The notes beneath the pieces are model-generated. The model saw only the letters and a program-made list of their open reading frames with translations, had not been told where the DNA came from and did not search any database. Source: Paragonimus skrjabini miyazakii (Eukaryota; Platyhelminthes; Trematoda; Plagiorchiida; Troglotrematidae). From it: a DNA stretch of 64,000 nucleotides. The position numbers and the translations under genes were made by a program. How positions within the stretch are numbered: position 1 is the first letter of the stretch; every line of letters starts with the position of its first letter. The stretch covers positions 146,342 through 210,341 of the forward strand of contig JTDE01000280.1 in the NCBI GenBank assembly GCA_014338405.1. Reading direction: 5' to 3'. Shown here in pieces: positions 45,004 to 56,794 of this stretch.

Positions 45004-47024
45004 CTACGGAAACAGAACAGGAGTCAGCCTCACTAACAAATACATAGGTGTGTGTAATCCAACCTCACCAAGGTTACCAGTGTAACTGTTTAAATTGACA
45101 ATCGGGAATATTTCTGACGAACACATGATGCAAATAGTAAGACGTACATCAAAGATTGTAAACTAAATTCGTCTCTTGATATCCCCTTCTTTTGTTCTAA
45201 ATTCCGTACACCGCTGATCGCATTATTTTTCCCTTATCTCACCCGAACAATGGGAAATATAATTTGTTGGTGCATAATTCGACTAAGGATTTAATCGTGT
45301 AGCCAAGCCGAACTTAATCAACCAGTTTTTAACCATTGGAACGGTTTCTCCAGTGCTGACAAGATCAAATGACCCTCTAGTTTAATGCATGACTAACCAA
45401 AAACGGGTTGTCCACATAGTCTACAAAGTTCCGGATTATTGTCCAGAAAGGGTTAAACGAAGGTGCGCGACAAAGATCCTCATAAATGTGAAGGTTTGAG
45501 GAAAACAGATAAACAGCACCAGCGTGAAACCCATGTGCAAAATTAGCTTAAAGTTAAACTTCATTCCCGTAGGCCTCCTTGTTGCTAAGTCATTTATTGC
45601 AACGTGTCGACAAAAGCGAATAAAATTTACTTTGCCGTGAAACGAATGTGTTCATTAAAAGAGGGAAACATTTTCCGGGGGAAATCTTAGTTTGTACACG
45701 TGGTCTGCTGGGTAAGATGAGAACTAAATGCTTGATTTATGCTAAACGTTGGCCTAATGAACGTAACGTTCACGTGGTTCGATTTCCCTGGGTCACGTGT
45801 TGCCTGCGGAAACGTCTATTTCCAGAAGTCATCACGTGCTAGCGCATGAAACATGGCAAACCCACTGGGAATGACAGAATGATGGTCGGAAGTAGCCAAG
45901 ACAAAAGGCAAGCTGCAAGAACTCAACAAACGCAGTTTTGGCTGCACGGCACAAACTTGCTTGATATTGTGTCCTGTAGCACACGTTGAAAAATGGGTGT
46001 ATGTTGACAACCTAATCCGAAAAATTAAGCCGATGTAGCTAACCATAGGTGACGTATGTATACAAAAGCGTACTAGACAAAGTAAATAGATACGTACGAT
46101 TTATGTCATTCACTGACACAAGAACAGTATCTATTCGCATCCCTAGATATGCTTATCATTTTTCTGCTGAACACCACCAGCATTTGGTCACTATGTCCGC
46201 ATCATGAAAAGATGTTAAAGTATCCTGCTTTAAACAGGAGTAATAATTTCCTGTTCCTCTCTGGCCATCACTGTACGGCTAAGATTGTTATCAAATCGTC
46301 TGTCTATCCGATTTGAAACAATGACTGCTTCAAAGGAGTTGTAAAAGGGCGAGTGGTGGAACGCAGATTATCTCGTCCAACGACATTTCGCTCGCTGACT
46401 AGAACTCTGAACATTATGAAAATCGTGGCGATCTCTTGGACATATCCAAACTGTTACAGTTAAAAAAAAACAAATGGTAATCTCCAAGTTTTACGCTTGA
46501 AAAACCATCCTCTACTACATTTTCCATTCGTTTATGACGTGAACTCACGTTGATGTCGAATAACGGACTCACGTACAAATGTTTAACATTCATTATTTGT
46601 ATCGGCCTGGTAATGAACCTCTATTAGGCTACCATTAACCCTCAGGTTTTACGATTTCACGTCACATGTATTTGTCTGATTCCGACTCTGATAGGACATC
46701 ATCAGGTCGTGTCTAGAACACCACGGGCTTGTCACAGACAAACTTGTTATCATCGCCTTCTGCCTCTATATGCGTCCATCATTAGCAGTTTGTATCATTT
46801 TTGCTGCAGCAATTGATACGAAACGAACGAAACACCTTTATACAATATAACTTACGTCCTACAACTAGCCTTCTGTATGGCTTCGGTCCATTCACATCTG
46901 CAATTGCTCGACAATTTGTTCTGATCGGTTTGTTGCTGTTCGAAATTCTGACGCGCGTACTAAGACCATGAGGTCGGTCCTATGACGTACGTGTCATAAT
47001 GCACGTGTACTTTTGCTTTTACAG
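45004..47024. other. No gene seen
   Basis: No exon or known repeat was recognised. The sequence immediately above 45003 is intronic if the histidine-rich exon is internal. Confidence 0.3.
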
Positions 47025-47098
47025 CAAATTGTAAGCACTAGTGAGTAAAATTTTCTCAAACCCTGATTGAGATTTGTGTCCAGGCTTTACTTCGTATG
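47025..47098 (+). CDS. Candidate micro-exon pair
   Basis: A strong acceptor (CTTTTGCTTTTACAG) at 47024 is followed after only 6 nt (CAAATT) by GTAAGC. A second acceptor (GATTTGTGTCCAG) is followed after 15 nt (GCTTTACTTCGTATG, 47084-47098) by GTAAGTG. Read as one exon, the stretch has stops in all three frames, so it cannot be a single coding exon. Both sizes are multiples of three, as in trematode micro-exon genes. Chance occurrence of such sites is quite possible. Confidence 0.2.
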
Positions 47099-48149
47099 GT
47101 AAGTGAGTTTTTCTCCCCACTTTAGTGGTTCGGTCAATTTGTTTCTTGTGCTTGAATACTCACGAAGAAATCCGGCAGGCTGTCCTGAATTTCGTTGTTC
47201 GACGATATGTTTTAAATATTCAGCGGACACTGGTGATGATATTGCAAAATGTGTCGTAAGGAGAATAAAGTATGCTCAATTCAGTTCAGTTTGGTTCGGT
47301 TCAATTACGTGTATGGCTGTCCTACTTGCACTTAGGCATATAGGAAATAGACGAATAGTCAAGTGGAATAATGGGTGGCGGATACATGATCTTGTACACT
47401 GTGCTTCAGAAAATAAAACTCCCTCTTTTTCAAATGAACGGACTGCATTGTGAATTCAAAGTTTGGTGCAGCATCATACTCTGTTATTGTCACCACTTTG
47501 TTATGGGATGCTTCCTGCTTCACAAACTTAAAATTGTGAAGTGATCTGCCTATCTTGACAGTCCTTTAAGATTGCAGTCGCACAATCGAAGGAGTAACAA
47601 CGCTTTCAAAGTGGGAAACCTTAAGCACTTTCACCGGTCTGTTGTTATAGCAATTCACAAGAACACATCAGCCAAATGTTTCGGTCAACAACCTGAACTT
47701 CCGGAACTCACATTAGTGGAAACGAAGGATTACATATACAGTTGTGTTGTAAACTGTACGTTGTAAACTTACTGCTTCAACTTACACAATTGTTAAAAAT
47801 GATGAAGATATGACGGTGATCAACATATTTTGTCGTCTACGTTTTGAATGAGGCAACCTCAAATGCATCGGATAAGAATAGGCTACCAGATTAGAGTGAG
47901 ATCGATTTTATTTGCAAATTAACAACTGCTGCAAATCCGAAGAAACGAAAGCTGAAGATGAACACTTGTTTGTAACTGAACAATCACGATGAAACATCAA
48001 AAATTCCTACAAAAGATACTTAAAAAATGCTTTTGTGAGAGTAATAGCAAACGGTTATCCCTGAGCGGATAATTCAGAAAGCGTTGACCTAATGAATGGT
48101 GACTAAAAGGCATCATGCTCACGCCGACAATAGTGAACTCGTGAGATGA
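47099..48149. other. No supported gene
   Basis: A 116-codon frame at 47103-47453 has no domain or clear splice sites. Confidence 0.3.
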
Positions 48150-48390
48150 TTGAGTCAGCCTGTACAGTCCTCACAAAGCGACAAGATTGACTGTTTGAAT
48201 ATGATAACTCGATCTTGCCTGATGCGACTTCAGTGGTACGTTGGAAAACACTGATCAACACAGCTACTTCACAAAAACATGGGCTGGAGTTAAAAGAAAA
48301 CGCAGTGCTGATGTACCCCGATCGTGAGTACTGTTTTCTTCAAAAAAGTCAACTAAAAAGTTTATCTTATCGACGGGACGAAAAACAAAT
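48150..48390 (+). repeat. Hammerhead SINE family, diverged copy E without ribozyme
   Basis: Alignable blocks include ATATGATAACTCGATCTTGC, ACACTGATCAACACAGCTAC, an ACATGGGCTGGAGTT block and a later GTCAACTAAAAAGTTTA corresponding to the CCGACTGGAAAGTCTA block. The hammerhead region is lost or unrecognisable. Confidence 0.5.
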
Positions 48391-49526
48391 GTGACAGACG
48401 GTCGTTTCACACCAACGAAATTCCCAACTACCTGTCAATCAATTTAAATTCAGTTAACGATTGATTTATGTACAACAGATTGTAGTGTCTATGTTTTATC
48501 ACAGCCAAACGCCTTGTGTACTTTGGTCTACTGTCTGGTATGCATTTTTAACATACACTTATTTTGAGAGTATGACCTTGAATGGCGACGTCTGGTAGAC
48601 AGTACCAAATTTAGGGATTATCTCTCTAGAAAAACGTCATTCAGGCGAAATCGAGGGATGACGCTCTTACGGATTTCAAACCATACACACTAGATTAATA
48701 CTAAAATCGCCCGACAAGTGCATGAAATTCACTTCATATGCACGTTTGTCATCACTTGATTGGAATCGGAAACCGCTGTTGAGGAGGGTTGAGTTAGGAT
48801 AGGGCTACTCTGCAAAACAGAATAGAGGGCAGATGAACCAATAATACCTTAGGGGGGAGGAGAACGACGCGCTGCTTTACCTGTCATGTGAAATACACCA
48901 AGTAACGGGATATCCCTATACTTGAGTAATGACATCGATTGGTGGAGAGGTGGCGGATAATCTTAAAGTGTCATAGTTGTAGTCGCGTTTCAGTGAATTT
49001 GTCCTGATTTACACATGCATTCTTTTGACACACTGGTTGCTTAGCATGCCCGACAGCAACTTACATAACTCTGCTTGCTGGTTATTACTCAAGAAGTATT
49101 TGTAATCACGAGATTTTCTGCATTCATCATGAAATAATCGACCGCGCATGCGTGTTTCTCTTTAAGGAAATTCAAAGTGATGTTTGTAAACAATCCTGTG
49201 GGAGGGGCATACACAGACTCAGTGAGTAAACGATTCAGTGAGTGGTTGTGAGTGCCTATCAAGCCGTTGGGAAATCCGAAGATGCGAACCATTAGGGCTT
49301 TTAGATTGATGCATCAAATCAGAAGGTAGCTGGGGTCCTTCGGCTTTCCTAAACCGCAGTAACGTAATGGAAATCACCTTAGGATAATGTATCATTTGTT
49401 GCCTATAAGAAAGGAAGTGACCGGAAAAGATTTGCTGCACGAAACAACCAGCGTGCAAAACTGATTCTTTTGGAATAAACAATATGTTGTGGGGGAGTTT
49501 GACTACTTTTGTCTGGAGTGGCTTAG
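48391..49526. other. No gene seen
   Basis: Short minus-strand open frames only (49089-49292, 49219-49482), no domain. Confidence 0.3.
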
Positions 49527-49532
49527 TTTATT
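49527..49532 (-). terminator. Polyadenylation signal AATAAA
   Basis: On the minus strand AATAAA occurs about 60 nt after the stop codon of the small secreted-protein gene at 49590, a normal distance for a 3' UTR. Confidence 0.5.
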
Positions 49533-49589
49533 TTAACTGCATCGTAAGGCTCAATCCTATTAGGCGACACCACCCGTGCGATCTCTGTT

Positions 49590-49847
49590 TTAACTTGGTT
49601 CCGCCACGAACAATTCGCCGAACCATCCTCCATCGTGCCTGATGCCTGCTTGCTCGTGGTCGTTGCTGTCTATCTCAGTCAGCTGCACCTCCACTTCGTC
49701 GATTCCTTGGTCAAACCAATCCACCTGTGAACGCACGAATATAACCTCGAGCTCGGGTGTACACGCGTTCACTGTACTGTTGAAGCGAACGTTACACAGT
49801 AAACAAACGAGAGCCAATAACGGCAGGTTGAACAGCGCGACCGACAT
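49590..49847 (-). CDS. Small predicted secreted protein, 85 aa
   Basis: A true ATG at 49847 opens an uninterrupted frame to TAA at 49590. The first 24 residues form a classic signal peptide (short N-region, hydrophobic core LFNLPLLALVCLLC). An N-glycosylation sequon (NST) and a likely cleavage site before CTPELEV follow. The mature part, about 55 residues, is acidic (VDWFDQGIDEVEVQLTEIDS). It has one Cys, so no disulfide-rich fold is suggested. GC and codon use are higher than in the flanks. AATAAA lies about 60 nt downstream. No homologue is recognised. A potential donor within it (ACAG|GTGGAT) means it could also be the first exon of a larger gene. Confidence 0.55.
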   Translation of the reverse strand: MSVALFNLPLLALVCLLCNVRFNSTVNACTPELEVIFVRSQVDWFDQGIDEVEVQLTEIDSNDHEQAGIRHDGGWFGELFVAEPS

Positions 49848-50137
49848 GGGAGATGAGTAAAACCAGCAGAGACTATCTGTTACCCTCCAGTGAAATTTAT
49901 TTTCAGGGCAAACTGTATATGCACCTATTCAGACTCATATATTCCAACTAGTGGTTTTTACTCAGAATCGGATGATGTACTGGTAAAAATATATCCCATT
50001 CATGAGAAATTTATTCACGTTTAACCAAGAGGGGAGGAACGTCCACAGATAGTTTATCACCGTAAAAAATTTTGTCACGTTCAAACAATTATGAGGTTGC
50101 ATTGCTAAAATATAATTCGACAGATTAGTTTACTTGG
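49848..50137. other. Upstream region of the small secreted-protein gene
   Basis: No recognisable promoter motif; candidate trans-splice or splice acceptors (for example TAACAG on the minus strand near 49880) cannot be verified. Confidence 0.25.
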
Positions 50138-50180
50138 AAGGGATCTAAGTGTGAAAAATCTGGGCTTCGGCTGGATCCTA
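50138..50180 (-). repeat. Left arm of an inverted repeat, SINE-like
   Basis: GAAGGGATC followed by AAAAATCTGGGCTTCGGCTGG matches the reverse complement of 50541-50585. The 21-base core is perfect. Confidence 0.7.
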
Positions 50181-50469
50181 ACCAGAAAACGAGACAGTGT
50201 TCCCAAATGTGACAAGTGGTCTACCATCTGGTCTACAAAGCCACACTGGGAGCCCGAAGACTTCACATTTGTATCTGGTTTCACACCCGTCCCATTGTCT
50301 TATATGGAATCCACCAAATGGCCAAGGGGATTTACTGACGAGAAAGAATTTCTCAAACAGTTCACTTTGAAATTCACGAACACTAATGTTGATCATAGAA
50401 ATTCAAACAATACTAAGTAGTTTGGCGGATTGGTTAATTGTAAAAATTGTGGAAATTCTCCAGGCTTCC
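50181..50469 (+). other. Open frame between inverted arms, status uncertain
   Basis: An 89-codon plus frame (50151-50420) starts inside the left arm and reads DKWSTIWSTKPHWEPEDFTF and SYMESTKWPRGFTDEKEF. The composition is protein-like, but the start is within the repeat and no family is recognised. Confidence 0.25.
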
Positions 50470-50585
50470 GGCGTAGCCTCGTAGCTCAGGTGATAGAGCG
50501 TTTGACTTATTTTGACATGCTATTTCCGGCGCTAGTTCGAACCCAGCCGAAGCCCAGATTTTTTACAATCGATTCCCTTCTAAAT
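50470..50585 (+). repeat. tRNA-derived SINE head or tRNA pseudogene with right inverted arm
   Basis: The A box TAGCTCAGGTGATAGAGC is at about 50481-50498 and the B box TAGTTCGAACC at about 50536. The acceptor stem pairs only 5 of 7 positions and the anticodon arm does not fold, so it is not a working tRNA. The segment after the B box (CCAGCCGAAGCCCAGATTTT) forms the right inverted arm with 50138-50180. Confidence 0.55.
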
Positions 50586-52224
50586 TACGATGATAGTAAA
50601 TAAACAATTCACGACCTTGATTTGCAGGGGTCTCCAATGTGATCTCATCAATTTCCTAAATGAAAGTACCTCATAGCATATTATTTTGCTGTATTTGTAT
50701 AGTATTTCTACATCGTGAAAGTTTTCTGAATCAATCCACTTCACTCAGTTGGTGTCCAAGCAACCAGCATGATGAGTCCCGTGCTTCACACGCAGTGCTA
50801 AATAGTTCTAAGTGTCGCAACTTTGAGCTTTAGGAAGCGTAAGATCTTTCACAGCAGTGACGAATCTGGATGGCAGTCAGTCTTCTCAATGGAATCGTGT
50901 CATAAGTATATGGAAAAACATGAGGCGTAACGTGTGTTTTGTTACGATTGTTACCCACGCACATCAGCAGAGTTAACAAGCAAATTTTGAAGGTTTTACT
51001 TTTGGCCAATGTACAATCTCAATCCCTAAGAATTTGTAAACTATCTCACGTGATAAGACGATGAGGCAATGAAAACCTTCTTTTTGATGCAAACAAGAAA
51101 TCATATGCGACTGTGTTGCTATTTTGCAACATACAGACATCCGAATGTTAAAAGTTAGAGATTAGACATAGTAGAATTAAGGAACCGGATTCCATCGGTC
51201 ATGTCGCTATCAATCTCTAACATAAAACCGTTTGTTCATGCTTAAGAGCCAAGCGTGAGTCAATATCAACCAATAAGGTGCTGATGGAAATCGTGATGTT
51301 CAAGATCAAGTGAAATTAGCTTAACTGGAGCTAAACGCAATTGTTCACAGCCAGTGGGATTACATTTCAGTGATAGTCTATCGTTCAGAAAGAAAGAGAG
51401 AACGGGTTGTGGGCACATTTTAATGACAATCGTGCGTGTATATGTGATTACCATTTTGAGTATATAATTTCATTGGACGGTTGCTGTGATTTCTGATAAA
51501 GTGAGAAGGATTCGGATGAATACTCTAGGAACGAAAGACGATTGTTATCGTACCACCAGCACCGTTTAATAAAACCGACGTAGGTTTGATGACTAAGTTC
51601 GGAACTATCTGATTTCACAGCCATCCATATCAATCTTAGTTGTTTCTAACAACACAGCAAAAAGCGTCTGATATGAAGTTTAAACCATCCACTTACTTAC
51701 TGAATCAGTTGCGAATCTAGAACGTGTTCAGATAGTGCTGAATCTCCCAGTAAAACTTGATCTCAAGAGAACTTTCAGACATATTGAACATACTACGCCA
51801 CTGGGCGTTGATAGGTCATACAAGTTGTGATATTTAGGAACGAAACAGAACTTGCCCCCAATCGGTTGCAGTGTTACACGGAGTTTCTCCAAAGTGGGAG
51901 CAAAACTGGTCAGTAACAGGTTGTTAATTTCTGTTGTGAGGGCGAAACAGAGTAGGGTGTCTGATGATTAATCGAGACTTAGTTTTCTGCTCCTTCCCAA
52001 GCGAGTCGATTGAAAAATTCAGACGGATGCGACAGCTGGAAACAAATGTGTCGCGTTTAGCTTGGATGATTACTCAACACAGCAATGAGCAAGCCTAATG
52101 CATTCTGTAATTTGAACTTGTTTGAAAAGTTCTGATCTTGAAATAGTCGGCCGGAGTTAACAAGGCCGTCAATCCGTCTTCTCTCGAACTGATCGAATAA
52201 CCCGAGCACCGCCTTATAAGTTAG
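50586..52224. other. No gene seen
   Basis: No supported exon or repeat. Confidence 0.3.
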
Positions 52225-52470
52225 TATGATTGAACGGTTACATAGGATAATTCAATTGTTTTTTCTGAGTTCAACCCTCAGTGCTTAACACAATTACCTC
52301 GAGTGAACCTGGACCCGAATTGAAATCATGACCATGACAAAGATGTGTACTGGTTACAAGCAATAACAAGAGAGAGGTCCGGATATAGCGCCCTCATCAA
52401 GAAGGACTGTTCAGAGCATTGGCCGACATACGGACGATGAGGTCAAATATGAGTAATGTTCAACTTAGTG
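52225..52470 (+). repeat. Hammerhead SINE family, strongly diverged copy F
   Basis: Blocks near 52239-52265 (CATAGGATAATTCAATTG), a GATGTGTACTGGTTAC stretch at the ribozyme position, TGGCCGACATACGG near 52420 and TAATGTTCAACTTAG near 52456 follow the order of the family. The ribozyme core is destroyed. Confidence 0.4.
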
Positions 52471-54351
52471 GGCAGGGTGTAGTTGAATCGAGTGAACCTG
52501 ACCTTGTTAAGTCCTGAGAAAAAAGCGAATCAAGGTGCGGCTCATTGGTTTTGACGTTCATCCTAATCAGGATTGAGTTTCAACAATAAAAAAACTGTAT
52601 ACACCTCACACGAAGAAAACTACACAAAAGTGCCAGTTTCAGATATTACTTATGAAGTCCGGAGAAAATCACCTCACGCTGAGGTTTCGCAGAAAACAGT
52701 AGGGTACTTTCAGAACGCTTATGCGATGCGATCACGCAGTCGGAATGGTACTCATTCGTGGTCGTGTCTGAACATCTGGGTCTGTCTGTTCAGTGTGCCT
52801 AGAGTGAAATTAACGAATTAGCGATCAGCACTTCTGCCTCGCAAAGACAAAGTCCGAACAAGAGGTTGCAATAGGTGCACACCTTGAGTAACCTAATACA
52901 TCGTCTCAAAGTGACAGTCTGGCTGAACGGAAAAACTGTGGAATAACGTAATTGATGTCCAACGTGTAACAACTTCAGTTCGCTTATTGTATCGTTTCAC
53001 GACCCTGATTACCAACGTGATACCACAATACTTTGAGAAAGGATTGATTGCAACGACGTGAATCTACCCTAATCGTGGTCAGCTGAAAAGCGGAACAATC
53101 ACTAAGTGAATCGTGGAATAGGCCACAGTGATTAATACAGAATAGTCATGACCGAATCATGATTGCTAACCATACAGAATTCCCCTTAAACAAGAAAAGA
53201 ACAATGAATATCTGTGTGCATTTAGTGCTTATCCACATCGCGTGTACTATCCATCAAAATTAAACGTAAGGACAGATCTTCATTCACGCACAGTACGCTA
53301 GTCAAACAAAGGTATAAACCTTCAGAATTTTCGCTACCCCAAGTTTACAAAGTGAAATGCAGAAACTATCCGAAACAACAGCTGTAGATAAACGACCACA
53401 ACTACTGACACATACTGCAAGTGCACGTAACCTTTGTGGTAGATAAAGCCTAACACAAACTGCAACTCCTGATAAAACCAACCAATTTCTAGTTTGCCAA
53501 ACTCTCATCAAGGGCCTGTTGCCAAATCTGACAGCAGAGAATTGCGTTAACTTAACTCGAGTCGGTGTGGGGGGAGGTAATTAGGGTGCATAGTTGGTCG
53601 TCAGCTTGCATTTCAAAACCAAACATCAAAGAGAACATTAGATGATCTTGTGAGGCATGCAGGCCGTCATGTCCCAGAACAAGAACACAACGCAACCGAT
53701 GTTGGGTGGAGCAAGTGAACGATTCTTCAACCACAGGGAGGATTACAACAAAGAAACTAATGAGCCAATTGTATACCTAATAACGGGACTGGTAATCAGA
53801 TGCGTTAAAAACAGAAAACCTACAGAACGGCGAACTTAATTGGGAAGTTTGCACTCAAACATTATTATCATTACCGGTGAATAAGTCGTGCTCACCATGC
53901 ATTTATGAGTCTTGCTTTTTAGAATGCCCTTACGTTTAACAGTAAAAATTATTATTTTTAAGAATTCCAATCGTATTCAATAAAAAGTGAGATTATGTCT
54001 CAGTTCTATAAAGCGCGACAGGGTAAGTAGTATATACTTAACGGTCGAAATTCGTCGGAAACACGACCAGTTTCGTGGTTGTTGTCACCCAGCAGGTATG
54101 TGTACCCAATGAACCTTGAATTATTGCCATTTATTCCGGAAGTTCATTGGGAAGATCGGTTAACTATATATAACGCAATCCTTGGACCTTGTTCTTAGCG
54201 TGTTTAGTTGTAGACGTTTTGCCTGGTTTACATTCAGTCAGGTGATCGTGAAAGCCAGTCACGTAATTTGAAGCTATCTGTAGATCACTTGCGTGTTGAT
54301 AGATGGTTACCATCGTTCTGAGGATTACTTGAATAAATATGATTTTGATTA
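52471..54351. other. No gene seen
   Basis: Short open frames without support. Confidence 0.3.
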
Positions 54352-54366
54352 TTTTTTTTTTTTTTT
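54352..54366. repeat. Poly-T run
   Basis: Fifteen consecutive T. No element end was identified beside it. Confidence 0.9.
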
Positions 54367-55245
54367 GAGAGGAGCGTAGGATAAAACAGCGGACGAATTT
54401 AACATACTTTCCCGCTAAGCAACCGGGCTAAGGTCACTTTCGGAAGTAGTTTGTTACAACCAAAAAGCAGAGTTATCACATAAAACTCGTTTATCAACAG
54501 AGAAAGCATTTTAAAGACCTAAGAAATAAATACGGCTTTTCGTTTTCGAGACCGAAATGGATCGCGCGTGCAATGCACTCACTTGTTTCTGGCACTCACA
54601 GAACGCCGGCATAGGCTTCCTATTTGACAGATTAACGGTTGTTCTTCACTATGTCGACGACAGTTTTCCAGCTGTACGGATAAAGCTAAACAGTATTCCG
54701 TGTTCTGTCGTGTAGTTCGGAATGTGTTTTGTAATTGTGGGGTGTAAATACTACAAGACTTCAACATTCAGTCCGCAACAACTAACATACGGAGTTTCTC
54801 TTATGGTTTGTATATTCAGGGAGCTGTGTCCGCATCAGCAGAAATCGAACACAATGAAACATCCGTGTCATCAGGGTTAGGACCGTTTTGTTGAGGTTAG
54901 ATATCTCTCTCTCATACTTAAACGCTACATATATAAGGCGGCTGAGACAGCGGTTTTACTTTATAGCTACAAAACGAAAACGTTTAATATAAAGGATGAA
55001 ATCTGTTTTCAGATATTCAACTATTGACGTATGTGTTCAAACGCATGCACTGAGTGGCACCGAATGATCTCATACATGGAACCAAGACCCGGATATTTGA
55101 TAGACAGGGTAAACTAATTTATTCACTCGGTCTTCAAGGGTACACAGGTAATGTCATAAAGATGATAACTAACTTTCTGTCAAACCGATGAGATTGCCGA
55201 TTAGCGTGAGGCACGGGGCGAAGAGCTAATGACCTCGCATAAACA
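54367..55245. other. No gene seen
   Basis: No supported exon or known repeat. Confidence 0.3.
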
Positions 55246-55263
55246 ATATATATATATATATAT
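55246..55263. repeat. AT dinucleotide microsatellite
   Basis: About 18 bases of alternating AT. Confidence 0.85.
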
Positions 55264-56794
55264 CCCTTAGTTATTTTCCCCAGTAACAGAGCTTTTTCAT
55301 TCCAACGACATTGTCTTACAACACTACTATATGTGCGAAGGCGATCTCGATTATCTATGATTAATTATGTAACTAATGACCTTGCTTTGTATCGTTTCTG
55401 TGGCCTTTGTGCGTTGAAGGTATGTTTTAAATCACGATAAGTCTAGTATTCTCATCTTCCCTATATAATATTCTCCCCCCACAACAATGAAAAGCGAAAG
55501 TGGTTCTTTCTTGGAGATGTCCCATCTTGGGAGGGAAATCACTTCACTTCATGAGATCCGATCGATACGAGTGATGAAATGAGTGAGGCGACGCTACTTT
55601 ATCAGAACCTAGAAAATAGATATGAGCATGCGATTGATACTTGGATCTCATCGGGACTGTTCCTGATATGGCAATGCAGTATAGACCCTTAAAGCGCAAT
55701 GTACAATCACTGCAACTTATTTTGACGCTACGCGTCTGTCATTGAAGTATGAAGCATCGAACGTCCAAGCAAATAATGGTAATCTTTACAGGCCTTCTTG
55801 AGGAAAAACAGATCAATCAGCTCTGCATTATCCAACAACAGGAACATTATGATTACAAGCAGGCAGAAATACATTCAGGCTGGTCAGGTCAAAACAACGG
55901 CTCTATGGTGATTGTTTGAACTTAGGAGCCCTCGAACAGCATAATAGTATTATGGCCACTGTTTTACCTGAGCTAAGGATGAAACGAAAGACAGAAATTT
56001 GACCAAAATTGCGTATTTCAAAGAATGTTATTCACGTTGATAATGTGCTGAAAACTGAAAAAAAAACGGCTCAGACACAGGTTGTTTCTTTGTTTTTCGG
56101 CAGAAGGACGTTTAGCTCATACAGAAACTGTGCCACATGAGATGATAACTTCAAGTGTTCATACTCCATACCGAAATTTCTAGTATCCTCTGCGTACTCG
56201 TATTTTCAAGATGTGATGAGCGAAGCGTATCACTCCCATTCCCTGGCGATCTTTTGGTGGACTTTGATTTGCTCAGTTCAGGGAATAACAGTGCGGCCGA
56301 GTAAATTTTATATTAGATTCTTCAGCCAAGTGTTGATCAGATTTAGCTTACTAGAGCGATACGTGAAGACTGCTCATGAGATGATTTGTTATTTAACGGT
56401 TCGCCGTCAGGTCAATAGGCAGTCAAGCTGAATTTGGTCCAGCCAAAGTTCCCATGCTAATGAGTTAAACTTCTCACTAAAAAGACCATGATGTTTATCA
56501 CAGTAGTTTTATCCATCAAAAGTTGGAGTGCAGTCTGAACAAAAAACCTGATCTTATCACTTAACAGACAGTCCTGGTTGATTTACATAGTTGAAGTCAC
56601 TCTCTCATTAGTTTTACATAGAAAAAATTAAATCTCTCACATTCCAAAAACCACAAAGCAGTAGTAGATAGCGGAGTTCTCTTGCAAACCTTCGAAGTAG
56701 CCTACCGGCAGCCTCTAGGACTGTTGTACTCTGACTTCATTTTACATAATCATTTATCCTAATCATCAAAGACAGCAATACGTTAACCGTTTGC
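55264..56794. other. No gene seen
   Basis: No supported exon or known repeat. Confidence 0.3.

Noticed and set aside
50475..50557. Functional tRNA gene.
   Set aside because: Only A and B boxes are good; acceptor and anticodon stems have mismatches and the variable region is too long.
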